A stretch of DNA of 64,000 nt from Elymus sibiricus (GCA_039707655.1 CM077671.1:371691220-371755219); one strand, 5' to 3'; shown: positions 32,583-43,881, numbered from the stretch's first letter. Made by a program: numbers and translations. Notes: generated by a model from the letters alone, not told the origin.

Positions 32583-33038
32583 TGTTGGAGATTAATCCAA
32601 ACTCTGTATTAGAGTTCTTTTAGTGTAAACTTTGAAGTAAACTTTGTATTAGAGTTGGAAACAAGGTTTCCGTTGAGTCATGGCTTGCATGCCATAGGAG
32701 TTCTAGTTTGAATCAGTTTTAGGTTGCTAGGTTAGTTAGCTTCAGGTCAGTTTGGTCCCATATATACATGTGGCATATACGTTGTAAACGATACCAGAAA
32801 AAGTGAAATTAAAATGATCAGAGACGACACGGCGCTGTTGCAATAAATCGTTGGTGTCGCGTGTGTGTCTCTCGTGATTAGTTGTGGAGAATCGATCAAG
32901 GCAAGGGCTGGATGTATTTGTGTTCTAGTACGTGGCGTAGCCGGAGGAATCGATCCAGCAGCTTGTTAGCTTTCTCTGGGTGTGCATCGTACAAAAGTAC
33001 TTAGCTTCGACGACGTCGTGATCGCGTCTGTGCCAACA
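32583..33038 (+). repeat. 3' LTR of the gag-only copia element
   Basis: Starts TGTTGGAGATTAATCC and ends GTGCCAACA. It has a duplicated TGTATTAGAGTT with an inserted ~40-bp stretch near the start compared with the 5' LTR. Confidence 0.88.
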
Positions 33039-33430
33039 GTTGCATGATAGCATTTTCCCTTTCTCAACGTCGGTTGTGAGCTCGACGATTATTATTGATT
33101 TGGTGATCACCTTCCATTTTGAGCAGAAATGGGTTCAATCAATAAGTTTCAGTTCTAGAGTATAATTTAATATGCTGATCTTCATAACAAGCGAAACATC
33201 ACAGTTGGTTTTTCCCCTGGCCTGAGCGAGGCGGTGGAATCTCACCTGACCCGAGCGAGGCGGCGGACAAGCAGCCGAGACGGTATATGCACCGAATCCC
33301 GATCGCTTCGCACGACAGGCGTAACAGCCTTGATTCCTTCAAGCGCGCTGGAGGCGCTCGCCTCCGCCGGAAGCGGGCGGGGTTGTTAGTGATTCCGTGG
33401 ATCTGACCAATCCTTTCTCCACATCTGCCC
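33039..33430. other. Upstream region of the defensin-like gene
   Basis: Contains a duplicated (C/T)CTGAGCGAGGCGG(T/C)GGA phrase near 33220 and 33256. No transposon ends are seen; probably promoter-proximal host DNA. Confidence 0.4.
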
Positions 33431-33433
33431 CTC

Positions 33434-33443
33434 CTATATATAC
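33434..33443 (+). promoter_or_regulatory. TATA box of the defensin-like gene
   Basis: CTATATATAC lies about 100 bp before the ATG at 33539, in a CT-rich context. Confidence 0.7.
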
Positions 33444-33538
33444 ATGCGCCGCCCGGCAGAGAGAATCATCAATCAATCTCCTCCCAAGCAAGCAAATCAG
33501 ATCAGATCGGAGTGAGTTTGCATCTGCGTGCTGCGCCC

Positions 33539-33942
33539 ATGGAGGGAAGAACCGCGCTCTGTTTCCTCGTCGTGCTCGCGCTTCTCGCAAGCCCTACTCT
33601 CGCAGGTACCTACGTCCTCCCCGTCCATTTTACATCTCTCTTTTAGTAAAAGACAGATCTCTTTCCTCTTCACAACTTTAGTTCATAGAGAAGATCTCTA
33701 ACGACAATGTTTGTATGTTTGTTGGCTAACTGCATCTGTATGTATATCGACGTGTTTATAATTCTATGCATGCAGAACGCAAGTGCTACAAGGAGCGCTT
33801 CTACTCCATGATATGTATGAAGTGGCACTGCGCGATGGAGTGCGTCAACCAGAGCCCGGACCTGTTGCTCAAGGACGCCCATTGCACCACCAAGCACGTC
33901 GTGATGCGCTACTGCAACTGCGAGATGTGCACCAAGGAGTAG
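33539..33942 (+). CDS. Defensin-like small secreted cysteine-rich protein
   Basis: Two exons: 33539-33605 and 33776-33942, joined by a GT...GCAG intron in phase 1, giving 77 residues. Residues 1-22 form a clear signal peptide (MEGRTALCFLVVLALLASPTLA). The mature part has eight cysteines in the plant defensin order: C-x9-C-x4-C-x3-C-x13-C-x9-C-x-C-x2-C, with the C-x3-C and C-x-C of the cysteine-stabilised alpha-beta fold. The intron after the signal peptide is also typical. Plant defensin-like proteins are secreted and act in defence or in cell signalling; which applies here is unknown. The usual Gly before the C-x-C is not evident, so it is a divergent member. TATA box and AATAAA support expression. 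No disruption seen. Confidence 0.85.
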
Positions 33943-34117
33943 ACTACTCTAGTCTGGTCTAGTTAGCTAGGGAGGCGTACCACCAATAAGTCCATATGTA
34001 GCTAGAGAATAATAGTGATCTAGGAGCATGCATGTCGTCGATGACATGCAGGCATGCATGCATGTCACTGGTTAGCTCGTACGCTTCGGGTTGAGCAGAT
34101 CTGTTTTGGAATTGATC

Positions 34118-34123
34118 AATAAA
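34118..34123 (+). terminator. Poly(A) signal of the defensin-like gene
   Basis: AATAAA, 176 bp beyond the stop codon, in a T-rich context. Confidence 0.6.
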
Positions 34124-34129
34124 GATTCT

Positions 34130-35317
34130 GGATGTGAGTTCCGTTTTGTTTCGTCGTGATTTGATTATATGTTGGCCAGATTCTTCATCGATCTTCGCAT
34201 GATTTTAAGCAGTGAGTATAACAACATGCATGCTTAAAATTAACGCAGTGATCGATATTGTGATACATAACCATGGTACAGGGTTTGTCAATATATATAT
34301 TCGAAATTAATAGGAATCATATTACAAAATAATTCGCAATTAAGATGCTTAAAACACTCCTGCAATATGCATGATAAACATTATCCATGTTGATCGAAAA
34401 CTAAATTTCATCTGTCAGAACTTGGTGGCTTCTTTGTCCTCGCTCGAATGGGTTTCTGAGGCACTTCGTGGGTTCGAAATCGGTTAGCTCGTGCGGCGCG
34501 GTTTGTATGCGATCGGTAGCTTTTTTTTCTCTCAACTTGACGATGAGAGCGGAGCACACAGAGCTCGGCCGTCCATCTTGGGCCACGGCCGGAGTCGGCG
34601 TCGAGCGTGAGCAGGAGGATGATGCCGTGCTCCCCCAGATTGCACCGCGAGCGTTCCTTGGTGCCTATGGCCGCGCCCCGGCCTTGAGAGGTACGTAGAA
34701 GCGGAAGAATTCCGGTGGCAGGCGATGCGATGGGCGACGGTGAAGCGGTGGCCGAGTGGGCTGGACCGCTGGAGTCGTCGTCGTCGTCGCTGCTGGCCCT
34801 CAAGGAGGGCTTATGTCCGTGAGTTTGTTGAGCCACGACGCGCTAGCGTGGGATAGCACGAGTGGTTTGGATCATGGCGTAAAGCTCGGCAGCCTTAGCT
34901 GATCTTGTTTGCATATAATAACAAGATAAACGAGAAAAGATGTAATGCGCCTTCTGCCTCATGTATCCACCGTGCTATGTGAGCGGATCGGCCTGATTTC
35001 GAATCGAGCATTCCATTTTAGGTCCACATACTAATATTTTACATTTATGAGAGAGCCTCCTAGCGAAATGGCGAGTGTGTTCTGTTTCCACTAAGTCACC
35101 TGAGTTCAATTTCTCCACCTACCTAACAACAAAAGTTAAGTGAGGAAACTCGCCCCCCCCCCCCCCCCCCTCGTTTTTGTACATTTGTCTTTAATAAAAA
35201 AACTGTAGATCATGCTTAATAAGAATGTGTTATAATTATATAATAAATTCTTCAGAATATATATATTATACATAAAACATATTTTTTCTGAAATATTGTC
35301 AATAGCCTGTGAGAGAT
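34130..35317. other. Intergenic region, possible small gene relic
   Basis: A minus-strand frame (34836 to 34408) starts MAQQTHGHKPSLRASSDDDD and is Ser/Asp/Arg-rich; the plus strand also has open frames here, so it is not called as a gene. A run of about 20 C lies near 35153-35170. No transposon ends seen. Confidence 0.35.
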
Positions 35318-35689
35318 CACGATCACAATCTCCTATTTAGTCCCGTGCCATGTTGTTTGCTAAGTGCATTTCATTTGCCACTCGGCAAAAATGACATTTG
35401 TCGAGTGCCACATAAAATAAACTCGACAAATCGGAAGATTGCTGAGTTCCTGCCAAGTGTCACTCGACATTGCACGCCTTTGCCGAGTTTCTATCGAGGG
35501 GCACTTGACAAACACTTTCTTCTTTTATTTTCCCTTATTTCTTTTTTTGGTTCCACTTCTTTTGTACATTATTTGTTTTCTTTTATATTTTTATTTTATG
35601 CTCTATTTTTCAAAATTATCTGTTTTTCTTTTTTCTCCCCCATGTATTTCATTTTACAAACATTAAGTGCATATATATTAAATTTGAAC

Positions 35690-38230
35690 AGCAAGTGCAT
35701 GAAAAAAGGGGAAATTGAGTTGAGAAACCTAATTTGTGTTCTTGAGTGTATGTTTAGGCCTTATCCAAGAAAAAGAAGAAAGGAATTGCAAACCTCATGG
35801 TGCCAAAACTCGACCTCAAACATGCTGCTTATTGGTTTTAATTCATAAAAATGCAAACTAGGTCTCAAAAATATGAAACTTGGCATGGAACCCTCAAATG
35901 GCATCAACATGTTGCGGTAAAAATTTAGACGGATTCGCAAAAGTTGTGACTTATAGTGCTTAGAAACCGAACCATCTCCGAGTAAGAATCTAAGTTTCGA
36001 GAGGTGATGGGTTAGGTTTGAAGCCAATGTGATAGGTGCTTCAACGGTTGACCTTGATTGTTTTTTCTACACTCAAGATACACCACTAAGGGTTCCATGT
36101 TAAAATTTCAAATTTTAGTTTTTTTGCTATGTTTAAGTCATTTAGTGCATTTCCAAACATTTAGTGCGTATAATTAAAATTTGAAATGTATGTGCATTAT
36201 AAAGTTGGCAAAATTGAGTTAAAAATCCTTTTGTGTTATTGAGTATATGTTTAGGACTTATCCATAAAAATAATGGAATTCCAAACTTAAGGGTGCAAAC
36301 ACTCGACCCCGAACATGGAGGTTATTTATTTTTTAATCTCAAAATACGCAAAGGAAGTCAAAACAAGAAACTTAGCATGGTGGCCTCATATGGCATCAAC
36401 AAGCTATGGTAAAAAAAATTACATGGTTTCACAAAAATTATGACGTACACTGCTTTGAAACTGGACCATGTCCGAGTAAGAATCTAAGTTTCGAGAGGGA
36501 ACGAGTGAGGTTGGAAGTCAAATTAAAGGTTCATGTATCAATTGACCTTGAATTATTTTGCTACACTCAAGAAACATCACTACTTTGCATGCCAATATTT
36601 GGCATTTTTGGGGTTTGTTTACTATATCCAAATCATTCACTGCATTTGTAGGCATTTAGTGAATATAATGAAAATTTGAACTGCAAGTGCATGAAAAATT
36701 AGGCAAGATTGGGTTGAAAATTATATTTGTGTTCTTGAGACTAAATTTCGGCCTTACGCAAGAGAAGGAAAGGAATACCAAACATCAAGGTGCCAAGACT
36801 CGACCCCAAACATGTTGTTTATGTGTTTTTTATTTTGAAAAATACAAATGAAGTCAGAAAAATAGAAACTTGGCATTATGCCCTCATATGTACTCGTCAT
36901 ATTGTGGAAATTTCGAGATGGTTTAGCAAAATTTCTGACATCCACTAGACCATCTCTGACTAAGAATCTAGGTTTCGAGAGGGAACATGTCATGTTTGAA
37001 GGCAGAGTAAATGTTTCTTTATCGAGTGACCTTGATTTTTTGTCTACACTAAAGATATATCATTACACGTTCCATATAAGAATTGGCATTTTTTGGGGGT
37101 TGGCTTGCTATATTTAAATCATTTAGTGCACTTCTAGGCATTAGTGAATATAATTATCATTTAAACAATAATTGCATTGAAAAGTTATCAAAATTGGGTT
37201 GAGAAAATAAATCCAAATGTGTTCTTGATTTTTAGGCCTTGTCCAAGAAAATTAGAAGAATTTCAAATCTCAGCGTGCCAAGACTCAAACCCAAACATGA
37301 AGGTTATTGTTTTCTAAATTCCAAAAAAGGAAAATGAAGTGTGAAAATCATGGAACTTGGTGATATGCCATCATATCTAATCAACATGTTGTGGTCAAAA
37401 CTGGAGGAAGTATCGCAAAATTTTGCGACGTACTCTGCTTAAAAATCGGACCATCTTCAAGTAAGAATCTAGGTTTCTAAGTAGACAAGTCAGATTTGAA
37501 GGAAAGTTATGGTTGCTTCATCAATTGAGCTCAAATGTTTTTACACTCAAGATACACCAAAAAAATATTCCATGTCAAATTGTGGCATTTTTTGGAGTTT
37601 GTTTGCTATATTTATGTCATTTAGTGCACTTTCTAGGCAATTTTTGAGTAGAATTTAACAAATTGAAATTGCAAGTGAGTGAAAAAATTGTCAAAATTAG
37701 GTTTAAAATTAATACTATGTGTCTACTTGACTCCATGCTTAGGCCTTATCCAAGAAAAGTGAAGTAATTCCAAACATGAGAGTCGGTATTGGTATTTTAA
37801 TTATAAAAACGCAAATGAAGGAAAAAAATATGCAACCTGGCACGGGTGTCGTTATATGATTCCTACAGGCTTTGGTAAAAATTTGAGAATGTTTTTGCAA
37901 ATATTATGATGTACACTGCTTAGAAACTGGTATAGGAAGGATCTAGGTTTCTAGAGGGTAGGCGTCCTGTTTGAAGGCCAAGCAACCGCTATTTCATCCG
38001 TTGTCCTTGGAGTTATTTCATAATCAATATACACCAGTATATGATACATGTTAAAATTGACATTTTTTAGGGTCTGTTTGCTATATTTAAGTCATTTAGT
38101 GCATTTCTAGACATTTAGTGAATATATTCAAAATGCAAACTGCAAGTGCATAAAAAAAATACTAAAATGGGTTGAAACATCCTATTTGTGTTAATGAGTT
38201 TATGTTTAGGTATTATCCAAAAAGAGCAGA
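35690..38230. repeat. ~485-bp diverged tandem array, about 5 copies
   Basis: The landmark CATTTAGTG(A/C)ATATAAT recurs near 36160, 36655, 37140, 37640 and 38110. Other shared phrases are TTAGGCCTTATCCAAGAAAA and AAGAATCTAGGTTTCGAGAG. Copies are much more diverged than those of the 340-bp arrays. Short frames within are repeat shadows. Confidence 0.8.
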
Positions 38231-38950
38231 AGAAAAACATGTTTGCGAGAGTGCATTTTAGAAGACACGTCAAAAGCCCCTCATTTCTAATCGGTCGAGC
38301 AGACTATCCGATGGGTCACACCTCTCCAAATTTGATTCTCTAAGATCCAACGACTATGTTGCCTCAACCCCATTCCTCCCCACCTCTCTCTCTCTCCCCC
38401 CCCCCCCCCCCCCCACCCCCACTCTCTCTTTCCTTCCTTATCTCCTCTTCCATCGCCCCTCGCCACTGCTGCTCACCGCTACTCGTCAACCTCACCTCCT
38501 CCTCAACCTCGTGTTGCTCGATGAGGCACCACTTCCCGCCGCACTCCTTTGACGTCGTGCAATAATGACATAGATCTCGGCCTCGATGGTGAGGCGCCAG
38601 CGAAGGACCGCGCCTTCTCGAGGGCTGTGGCAAGGATCTCGACTCACAGATCCAGCCCAGCGAGCCACTTGAAACTATGCGATGATGCCCATGCCTGACG
38701 GTGCCACCATGAGTTTGTGTTGTAGGAGGGGAAGCTCATCTGCAGAAACTGTCAAGAGCCAATGGAACCGCCGTCACCTCGCCATGGCGCCCACTGGATA
38801 CCTCGACTCGACATCATCATTCGCCATCTGTTGGGAGGGATTTGCCCACCGGCATACTCAAGCAACGGTGGGGGAAGGGTGCTGGCTTCGTTATACTTGC
38901 TTCACTGACAATTTTTTATTCCACTAAAATGATTTACTGAGTGTAACACT
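38231..38950. other. CT- and GC-rich interior with poly-C tract
   Basis: CTCTCTCTCTCC with a C-run at 38397-38414, then GC-balanced sequence with overlapping short frames. No motif recognised. Confidence 0.4.
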
Positions 38951-39234
38951 CGACAAACTGCCTTTGTGACACGTGGCAACAAATTCGTTCAATCCTCATG
39001 CCTACCCCATTAATTTGCTAGGTTCACGGTTTATTTTGCACTCCAACAAGGTTAGGCAAGGTGTTTACCGGGCAACCATGAAAGCAGGACCCGACAAAAA
39101 ATACTTCGCTGGTACAGGGTCCACACGAATCATGTTTGCCGCGTATAGAACTCGGCAAATACTTTTCCGAGTAGTATTTTTATGCCATTGCCGAGTGCCC
39201 TGGCCACTCAGTAAAGTCCCAAAATCTGGTAGTG

Positions 39235-39817
39235 AATGTGCTTATATATGTCAAATAAAAATGTTCACACAACTTGTAAATGATGTTTCGGTAGAAAAAT
39301 TATTTTGTGATGATTCTTTTTACATATATGCCCCCATAGTCATTTAAATTTGCTTGTCATTTTTTTAATTAAATGTTCATATATGTCAGATTATATTAGT
39401 ACAAATACTAGTACTTTTACCGGTCCATGGAGTTAGTTTTCATCGAAATTATTTCAGCCGACACTAGTAATGACCACCACCGGCGGTGATAGCAAAGAAA
39501 AGCTCTCCAGAGAATAACGGTATTATGTTTTCCAACAATGTCTAATTATAATCCATCTAGAAAATTAATTGGGGCAATATTTTTATTGTTGTCAGTCCTT
39601 CAGCTGGAACTAATTATAGAACCACCCTAGGGTTGGTTGTTCGAAACTGATTGACATATTATGAACCACCCTAGGGTCGATTTCCATGTATCTCTTCCCT
39701 GCCCCTCCTCCCGCCATCATGGTTAATTCAAGTGGGATGATACTTTCTCTCAAATTCCCCATACTATATAAGTCTCACAATATACGAAACATGGGTTTGG
39801 GACTAAAGATCAACTTC
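39235..39817. other. Intergenic, AT-rich
   Basis: A direct repeat of GAACCACCCTAGGGT occurs at about 39620 and 39662. No gene or element ends are seen. Confidence 0.4.
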
Positions 39818-40063
39818 CTAAGTAAGTAAATAAACTACCACAACTCTCATCCGCTTTCCCCATTGTAGCAGATCCCATAAAGTTATGTTTGTGAAGAATA
39901 AATCATTTAGGGAATTAACCCCTAGCTAGTATATACCCTAAACCTATAACTCCTTAAAATTATAACGTCTATCCTTTGAAACTTTGCCTCATTTCTCAGT
40001 TTTTACTACGAGAGGGACAACTCTTAGGATAAAATAAACAAGACGCTCCGACCACTCCCATAT
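39818..40063 (+). repeat. Direct duplication, left copy
   Basis: About 246 bp (TAAGTAAG...ACGCTCCGACC) nearly identical to 40964-41209. Differences by eye are a few single bases, for example ATTGTAGCAGATCCC against ATTGCAGCAGACCCC. Confidence 0.9.
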
Positions 40064-40097
40064 TGATGGGACGCGCCAATAGAGGAACTGCCTCGAA

Positions 40098-40850
40098 CCA
40101 CGAATCGAGTTTTCATAACTAGTCAGTGGTTGTGACAGGCCGTGAGCTTTCGCCGAAAATTTTCAGGTGAAGCCACTGTTCACAATCGAGCGGTTGGCCT
40201 TCGAGGCTAAGTAACACGTACTGCTCGGAAATCGGGAGGTCATCGGTGGCCGAACTAGTACCGGCCGAACATAAAAGGGGAGAAGAACTCACGCCCGCAA
40301 ACCGGAGACTTTGGGCGCGTGAAGCTACTAGGGGCCGTGGACTCCAGTGTTGGAGGCTAGTTCGGGGGCTACTGAGGGAGTCCGGGACTAAGTGGTCCTC
40401 GGGCGGCCGGTCTATTCTTATGGGCCGGATAGGTGGGCCGCTCTGTGACTACTACGGGAAGGCCGAGCTATAGGGCGATTCCGTGTTCAGGAAGGAAGCC
40501 TCCGATGCCTTGGCTTGTCCCTCCAAGACAAGATGGTAGATTCGGCATGTTTATTCCCTGATGGCAACCGACCATTTGTAACCCTAGGTATCCCTGGTGT
40601 CTATATAAACCAGAGGGTCTTAGAGAGAGAGCTGACCATACTCATCTAGGGTTTAGTTCTTTTGATCTTGTGGTAGATCGACTCTGTAATCATCATACAC
40701 ATCAATATAATCAAGCAGGACGTAGGGTTTTACCTCCTCGAGAGGCCCGAACCTGGGTAAACACTGTCCCTCAGTTTTCCTGTTTCCCATTGATCCAAGC
40801 TCCACAGCTCGGGCCCCCCTACCTGAGATCCGCCGGTTTTGACACCGACA
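40098..40850 (+). mobile_element. Truncated LTR retrotransposon: 3' interior plus one LTR
   Basis: A single LTR (40373-40850, starting TGAGGGAGTCCGGGACTAAG and ending TTTTGACACCGACA) is preceded by a purine tract (TTCGGGGGCTAC) and about 270 bp of interior. Inside the LTR are a TATA-like TCTATATAAACC (near 40599) and a AAGCAGGACGTAGGGTTTTACC leader-like stretch. The 5' part is missing and no target duplication is found. It lies between the two copies of the duplication. Confidence 0.75.
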
Positions 40851-40963
40851 CTTTTTTCCAGCGCCTGCTGGAGCGGGCGCCATGCCGCGCGCTAAAAATG
40901 GCATTTTTGACGCTGTAAAAAAAAATTAGCGCGCCGCGCCGTTGCGCGCCTGTTGGAGTTGCT
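40851..40963. mobile_element. Right end of a Harbinger/Tourist-type MITE
   Basis: Ends GCGCGCCTGTTGGAGTTGCTC followed by TAA, the same terminal type as the element at 51897-54002 (GCCTGTTGGAGATGCTC). The interior is GC-rich (GCGCGCTAAAAATGGC). The left end is missing or altered. Confidence 0.6.
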
Positions 40964-41209
40964 CTAAGTAAGTCAATAAACTACCACAACTCTCATCCGC
41001 TTTCCCCATTGCAGCAGACCCCATAAAGTTATGTTTGTGAAGAATAAATCATTTAGGGAATCAACCCCTAGCTAGTATATACCCTAAACCTATAACTCCT
41101 TAAAATTATAACGTCTATCCTTTCAAACTTTGCCTCATTTCTCTGTTTTTACTACGAGAGGGACAACTCTTAGGATAAAATAAACAAGACGCTCCGACCG
41201 CTCCCGTGC
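40964..41209 (+). repeat. Direct duplication, right copy
   Basis: Second copy of 39818-40063. It begins at the TAA that follows the MITE end, where the left copy is preceded by unrelated sequence. Confidence 0.9.
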
Positions 41210-41497
41210 TATTAGAGGTTGTTGCTCGTTTTGTTTCCCGGCATATGCACACCATATTTGTGTTTCGGTTTGATCTCGGTGACACCAGCGGTGAAGAGCG
41301 TAAATCGGCGGAGCTGGTCAATAAGGCCAGGAGGCGGCACCGACATCTTTGTCAGGCAATCTTGAGAGATGGTCGTGAGTTGCAATTGTTCTCCGAGTAA
41401 TGTTGTTGTGTAGTTTCACCAACATGGCCATCCTTGTCGGCGCATCCTAGGTGTGCTCAACAAATTGCGTGAAACAAATATAAAATTTAGGGAATTA
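41210..41497. other. Intergenic sequence
   Basis: A 64-codon frame (41206-41400) with no recognisable motif; not called as a gene. Confidence 0.35.
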
Positions 41498-41714
41498 CTT
41501 CTTCCGTTCCAAATTAATTAAGTTCTAGGTTTGTCCTGAGTCCAGCTTGGCTAAGTTTGAGGATTTACAACACCAAATACACCTAGTATGAAAATATATT
41601 TCATAAAAATCTCATAAGACTAATTTGATGCTCTAGTTTATAGACTTGATCAGCTTAAGCAAGTTAGACTTTGAACAAACACAGAACTTCAATTATTTTG
41701 AAACAGAGGCACAG
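41498..41714. mobile_element. Stowaway-type MITE
   Basis: Starts CTTCTTCCGTTCCAAATTA after TA and ends TTTTGAAACAGAGGCACAG before TA, a degenerate form of the CTCCCTCCGTTTC inverted terminus of grass Stowaway MITEs. Length of about 217 bp fits; no coding capacity. Confidence 0.65.
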
Positions 41715-42260
41715 TAGTACGTTTTCGGGGATCTGCTAAGTGAAGAAAAATTTAATCCCTTACAAAATATTAAAAATGAGATAGAAGATACGTTTTAGAT
41801 TTCTACGATATGTGATTTGGAGTCTTTAGCGAGGCAGTCAATTCATCGACATGACGTTGTACTCTTTTTTTTTTTTTTTTTGCATGGGACATGACGACCG
41901 ACTCCGATATAAAAGTCGTTCGTTTAATAGTCAAATTTCTACGTATCCCGTCTGCACTAGCCCCACATTTACTGTGGTTGGCCAAATGTATGGTGCAAAC
42001 GAATCGAATAGTAGAACCGTGTGTGTGTGTGTCAGTGTGTGTGTGGTCTGAAGTCTGAACCTATAGTGAGAAAACAACACGGCCAATATTCTCTTGGCCG
42101 AGGTTCAAGTTTGATTCCTGTTCTCGGACTGCACATCAGAGCTGGCAGCTGTCACAAACGCGCGCTTCCTGGAAGACTGGAACTTACGTGCAGATTCAGC
42201 AGACTGTGGAAAAACGATCGCAGGTTACTTACGTACAGCCAGGTCCAGGTTGCCCCCCGC
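41715..42260. other. Upstream region of the ankyrin-like exon
   Basis: Includes a T-run (41863-41880) and a GTGTGTGTGTGTCAGTGTGT stretch at ~42021. No element ends recognised. Confidence 0.4.
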
Positions 42261-42263
42261 CCG

Positions 42264-42272
42264 CTATATACC
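42264..42272 (+). promoter_or_regulatory. TATA box before the ankyrin-like exon
   Basis: GCTATATACCC about 75 bp upstream of ATG 42343. Confidence 0.6.
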
Positions 42273-42342
42273 CGCGTCGCACGGGCTCCACACCTTCACT
42301 ACTTGAGGCGACGCCTGTGATCTGATCCGACCGGAATAGTCC

Positions 42343-42505
42343 ATGGACCTCCGGCACCACACCATCCAACTCAGTGCGACTCCTGGCTCGGCGGCTGCCG
42401 CGACGCAGCCCGGCGATGGTGCCACGATGAGCTCCGAGCTATACCTCGCCGTGTGCGAGGGGAAGAAGAAGGAAACCATGGCGCTGCTTCGACAACACCA
42501 AAGCG
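42343..42505 (+). CDS. First exon of an ankyrin-repeat-type gene (partial)
   Basis: From ATG 42343 the frame gives a Ser/Ala/Thr-rich lead, then MSSELYLAVCEGKKKETMAL and LRQHQSG, ending at a donor (GGTAATGC). The pattern of L-x-x-A-V-x-E-G followed by a Leu-rich helix matches the first ankyrin unit of the plant ACD6/ITN1-like membrane ankyrin proteins, in which the first exon usually ends in this way. No second exon with ankyrin repeats or transmembrane helices is found downstream; instead a MULE sits in the intron and an ABC-transporter relic follows. Probably an orphaned exon of a broken gene. The identification rests on about 27 residues. Confidence 0.5.
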
Positions 42506-43189
42506 GTAATGCTTATCCCTGTACCAACATTTATGCACACATACTTATCCTTTTTTTGCGGGGGATACACATACTTATCCGTGTACCAAAATCTATGAAA
42601 GTTCACTTTTTCACTAGGTTCAACCAAAGTATTGACACTCCTGCTTGGATTTGGATGAAATCCTACCAAAGTTTGGGAGAATTGATAAAATTCAAGTTCT
42701 GCCCAGATTTAACTCGAATTCACCAGTTACCGATAGTTTGAAAAAACAAATATGTATTACCAATAGAGAAAAATTCACTGTAGGTCCTCATACTTGTCGC
42801 GGTGGTCACTTTAGTACACGTAGTTAGGAATACCCGAAATACGGTCACCAAACTTGTCTTAGGGGTTCACATACGGTCCATTCTACGATTTTGTCTACGT
42901 ACACGCTGATTTGGCGGTTGACTGGCTTGTCCACGTAGGCGTTGACTGACAAGTCAGCTCCAAGGTGTCGCTGAGCTGCGATACGCGTGTAGACCAGGGG
43001 GGTTTTTTGCAAAATCTCACAGAATTAAAAGAACTCACCCACCTGATCGAACCACACCTCGCCGAGGGAGGCCTTGGCGCGGCGCTGCGGCGACTCGTAG
43101 GCCTGGACGCGGGAGCGGGAGCGGCCGCGCCTGCTGTTCTGCAGGAAGACGCCGACCGAGGCTGGGCGTGCTCACGTCTTGGAGGTGTC

Positions 43190-43320
43190 TGCTTCTTGGA
43201 GACGCCGACCTGGTCGGCCCTCATGCAGGCCATGTCCTTGAGGTCCACGATGGCGTCGTCGAGCAGCTTCTTGCACTCGCCGATGGCGCTCAAGGTGATG
43301 TTGTCGAGCAGCGGCACCAG
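43190..43320 (-). pseudogene. Captured fragment, probably pectinesterase inhibitor domain (left arm)
   Basis: Minus strand reads LLDNITLSAIGECKKLLDDA then IVDLKDMACMRADQVGV. The L-x-x-C-x-x-L-x-x-D-A-x-x-D-L pattern is that of the PMEI pro-domain of plant pectin methylesterases. The sequence then diverges into frames without the family's features. Only a fragment of an exon. Confidence 0.5.
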
Positions 43321-43881
43321 GGCCTCGAGCCGTCTCCGCCGAAAGAGCTTAGGACAGAGCTGGAGACGCTCGTGTGGCCGCCGCCTCAAACACCGTCGCC
43401 GCTCGCCAGGAGGAAGAGGACGCGGGCATGGCGCAGCCGGGCGTGATCGCGGACGACCGGATGCGCGCGTCGGCGGTGCTGATGCAGCTCGGCCAAGCGG
43501 GGACGCCGGTCCGGGCGGTGCGAGTCACTAGTAGTCGTGTATGTAATATTGCTGATGTGGATCACGTATGTAAAAAATATGACTCGTGGTACTACTAGCA
43601 AGCATGCATGCGGAATGAATGAATGCGCCGGCAATAGCACGCACACCTCGCTCCCACCTCATGTGCTTGCTGCTGGTAGTACTCCGTGCCATTCATGACG
43701 GTGCATCCGTGTACTGTGTATACGCCCTCTGGCTCGCTCTCTTGGTAGGCAGATCGGACTCCATGAACTCATCTCCTTTCCATGATTACCACCAACCTAC
43801 CTCAACTGCTCTCGGAGAAGAGAAGACTGTTGCTGTTCCTGGAAGCGAATCGTTTGATTAGCCGGTGTGTAGTGCAGTACA

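Larger units (their letters stand above)
11112..33038 (+). mobile_element. Gag-only copia-type LTR element, host of the nest
   Basis: Direct LTRs (11112-11555 and 32583-33038) ending in CCAACA flank a methionine-tRNA-type primer site and a decayed gag; no protease, integrase or RT is present. Removing the CACTA inserted at 12113-31871 and one TSD copy leaves about 2.2 kb. The 5' LTR begins TATTGG where the 3' LTR begins TGTTGG. No clean 5-bp duplication is seen (TATGC against GTTGC). The LTRs differ by two indels of about 26 and 40 bp, so this is an old insertion. It would have depended on another element for its enzymes. Confidence 0.8.
35318..39234. mobile_element. Non-autonomous CACTA-like element with CTCGGCAA/GCCGAGT repeats
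   Basis: The right end, reverse-complemented, reads CACTACCAGATTTTGGGAC, followed inside by several GCACTCGGCAA / TTGCCGAGT motifs, a pattern known from a different grass CACTA group than the two large elements. At the left, CACTCGGCAAAAATGACATT and TTTGTCGAGTGCC motifs lie at 35375-35425, but the terminus itself is degenerate (a CAC at 35318 or 35324) and the 3-bp duplication does not match cleanly. No transposase motif was found inside. Confidence 0.6.

Noticed and set aside
34408..34836. 142-codon minus-strand frame starting MAQQTHGHKPS
   Set aside because: Overlapping frames on both strands, no recognisable domain, no promoter or splice support; mentioned only in the intergenic entry.
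42895..43531. Long frames on both strands in the left arm of the small MULE
   Set aside because: GC-rich captured sequence; only the PMEI-like segment has a credible family pattern.
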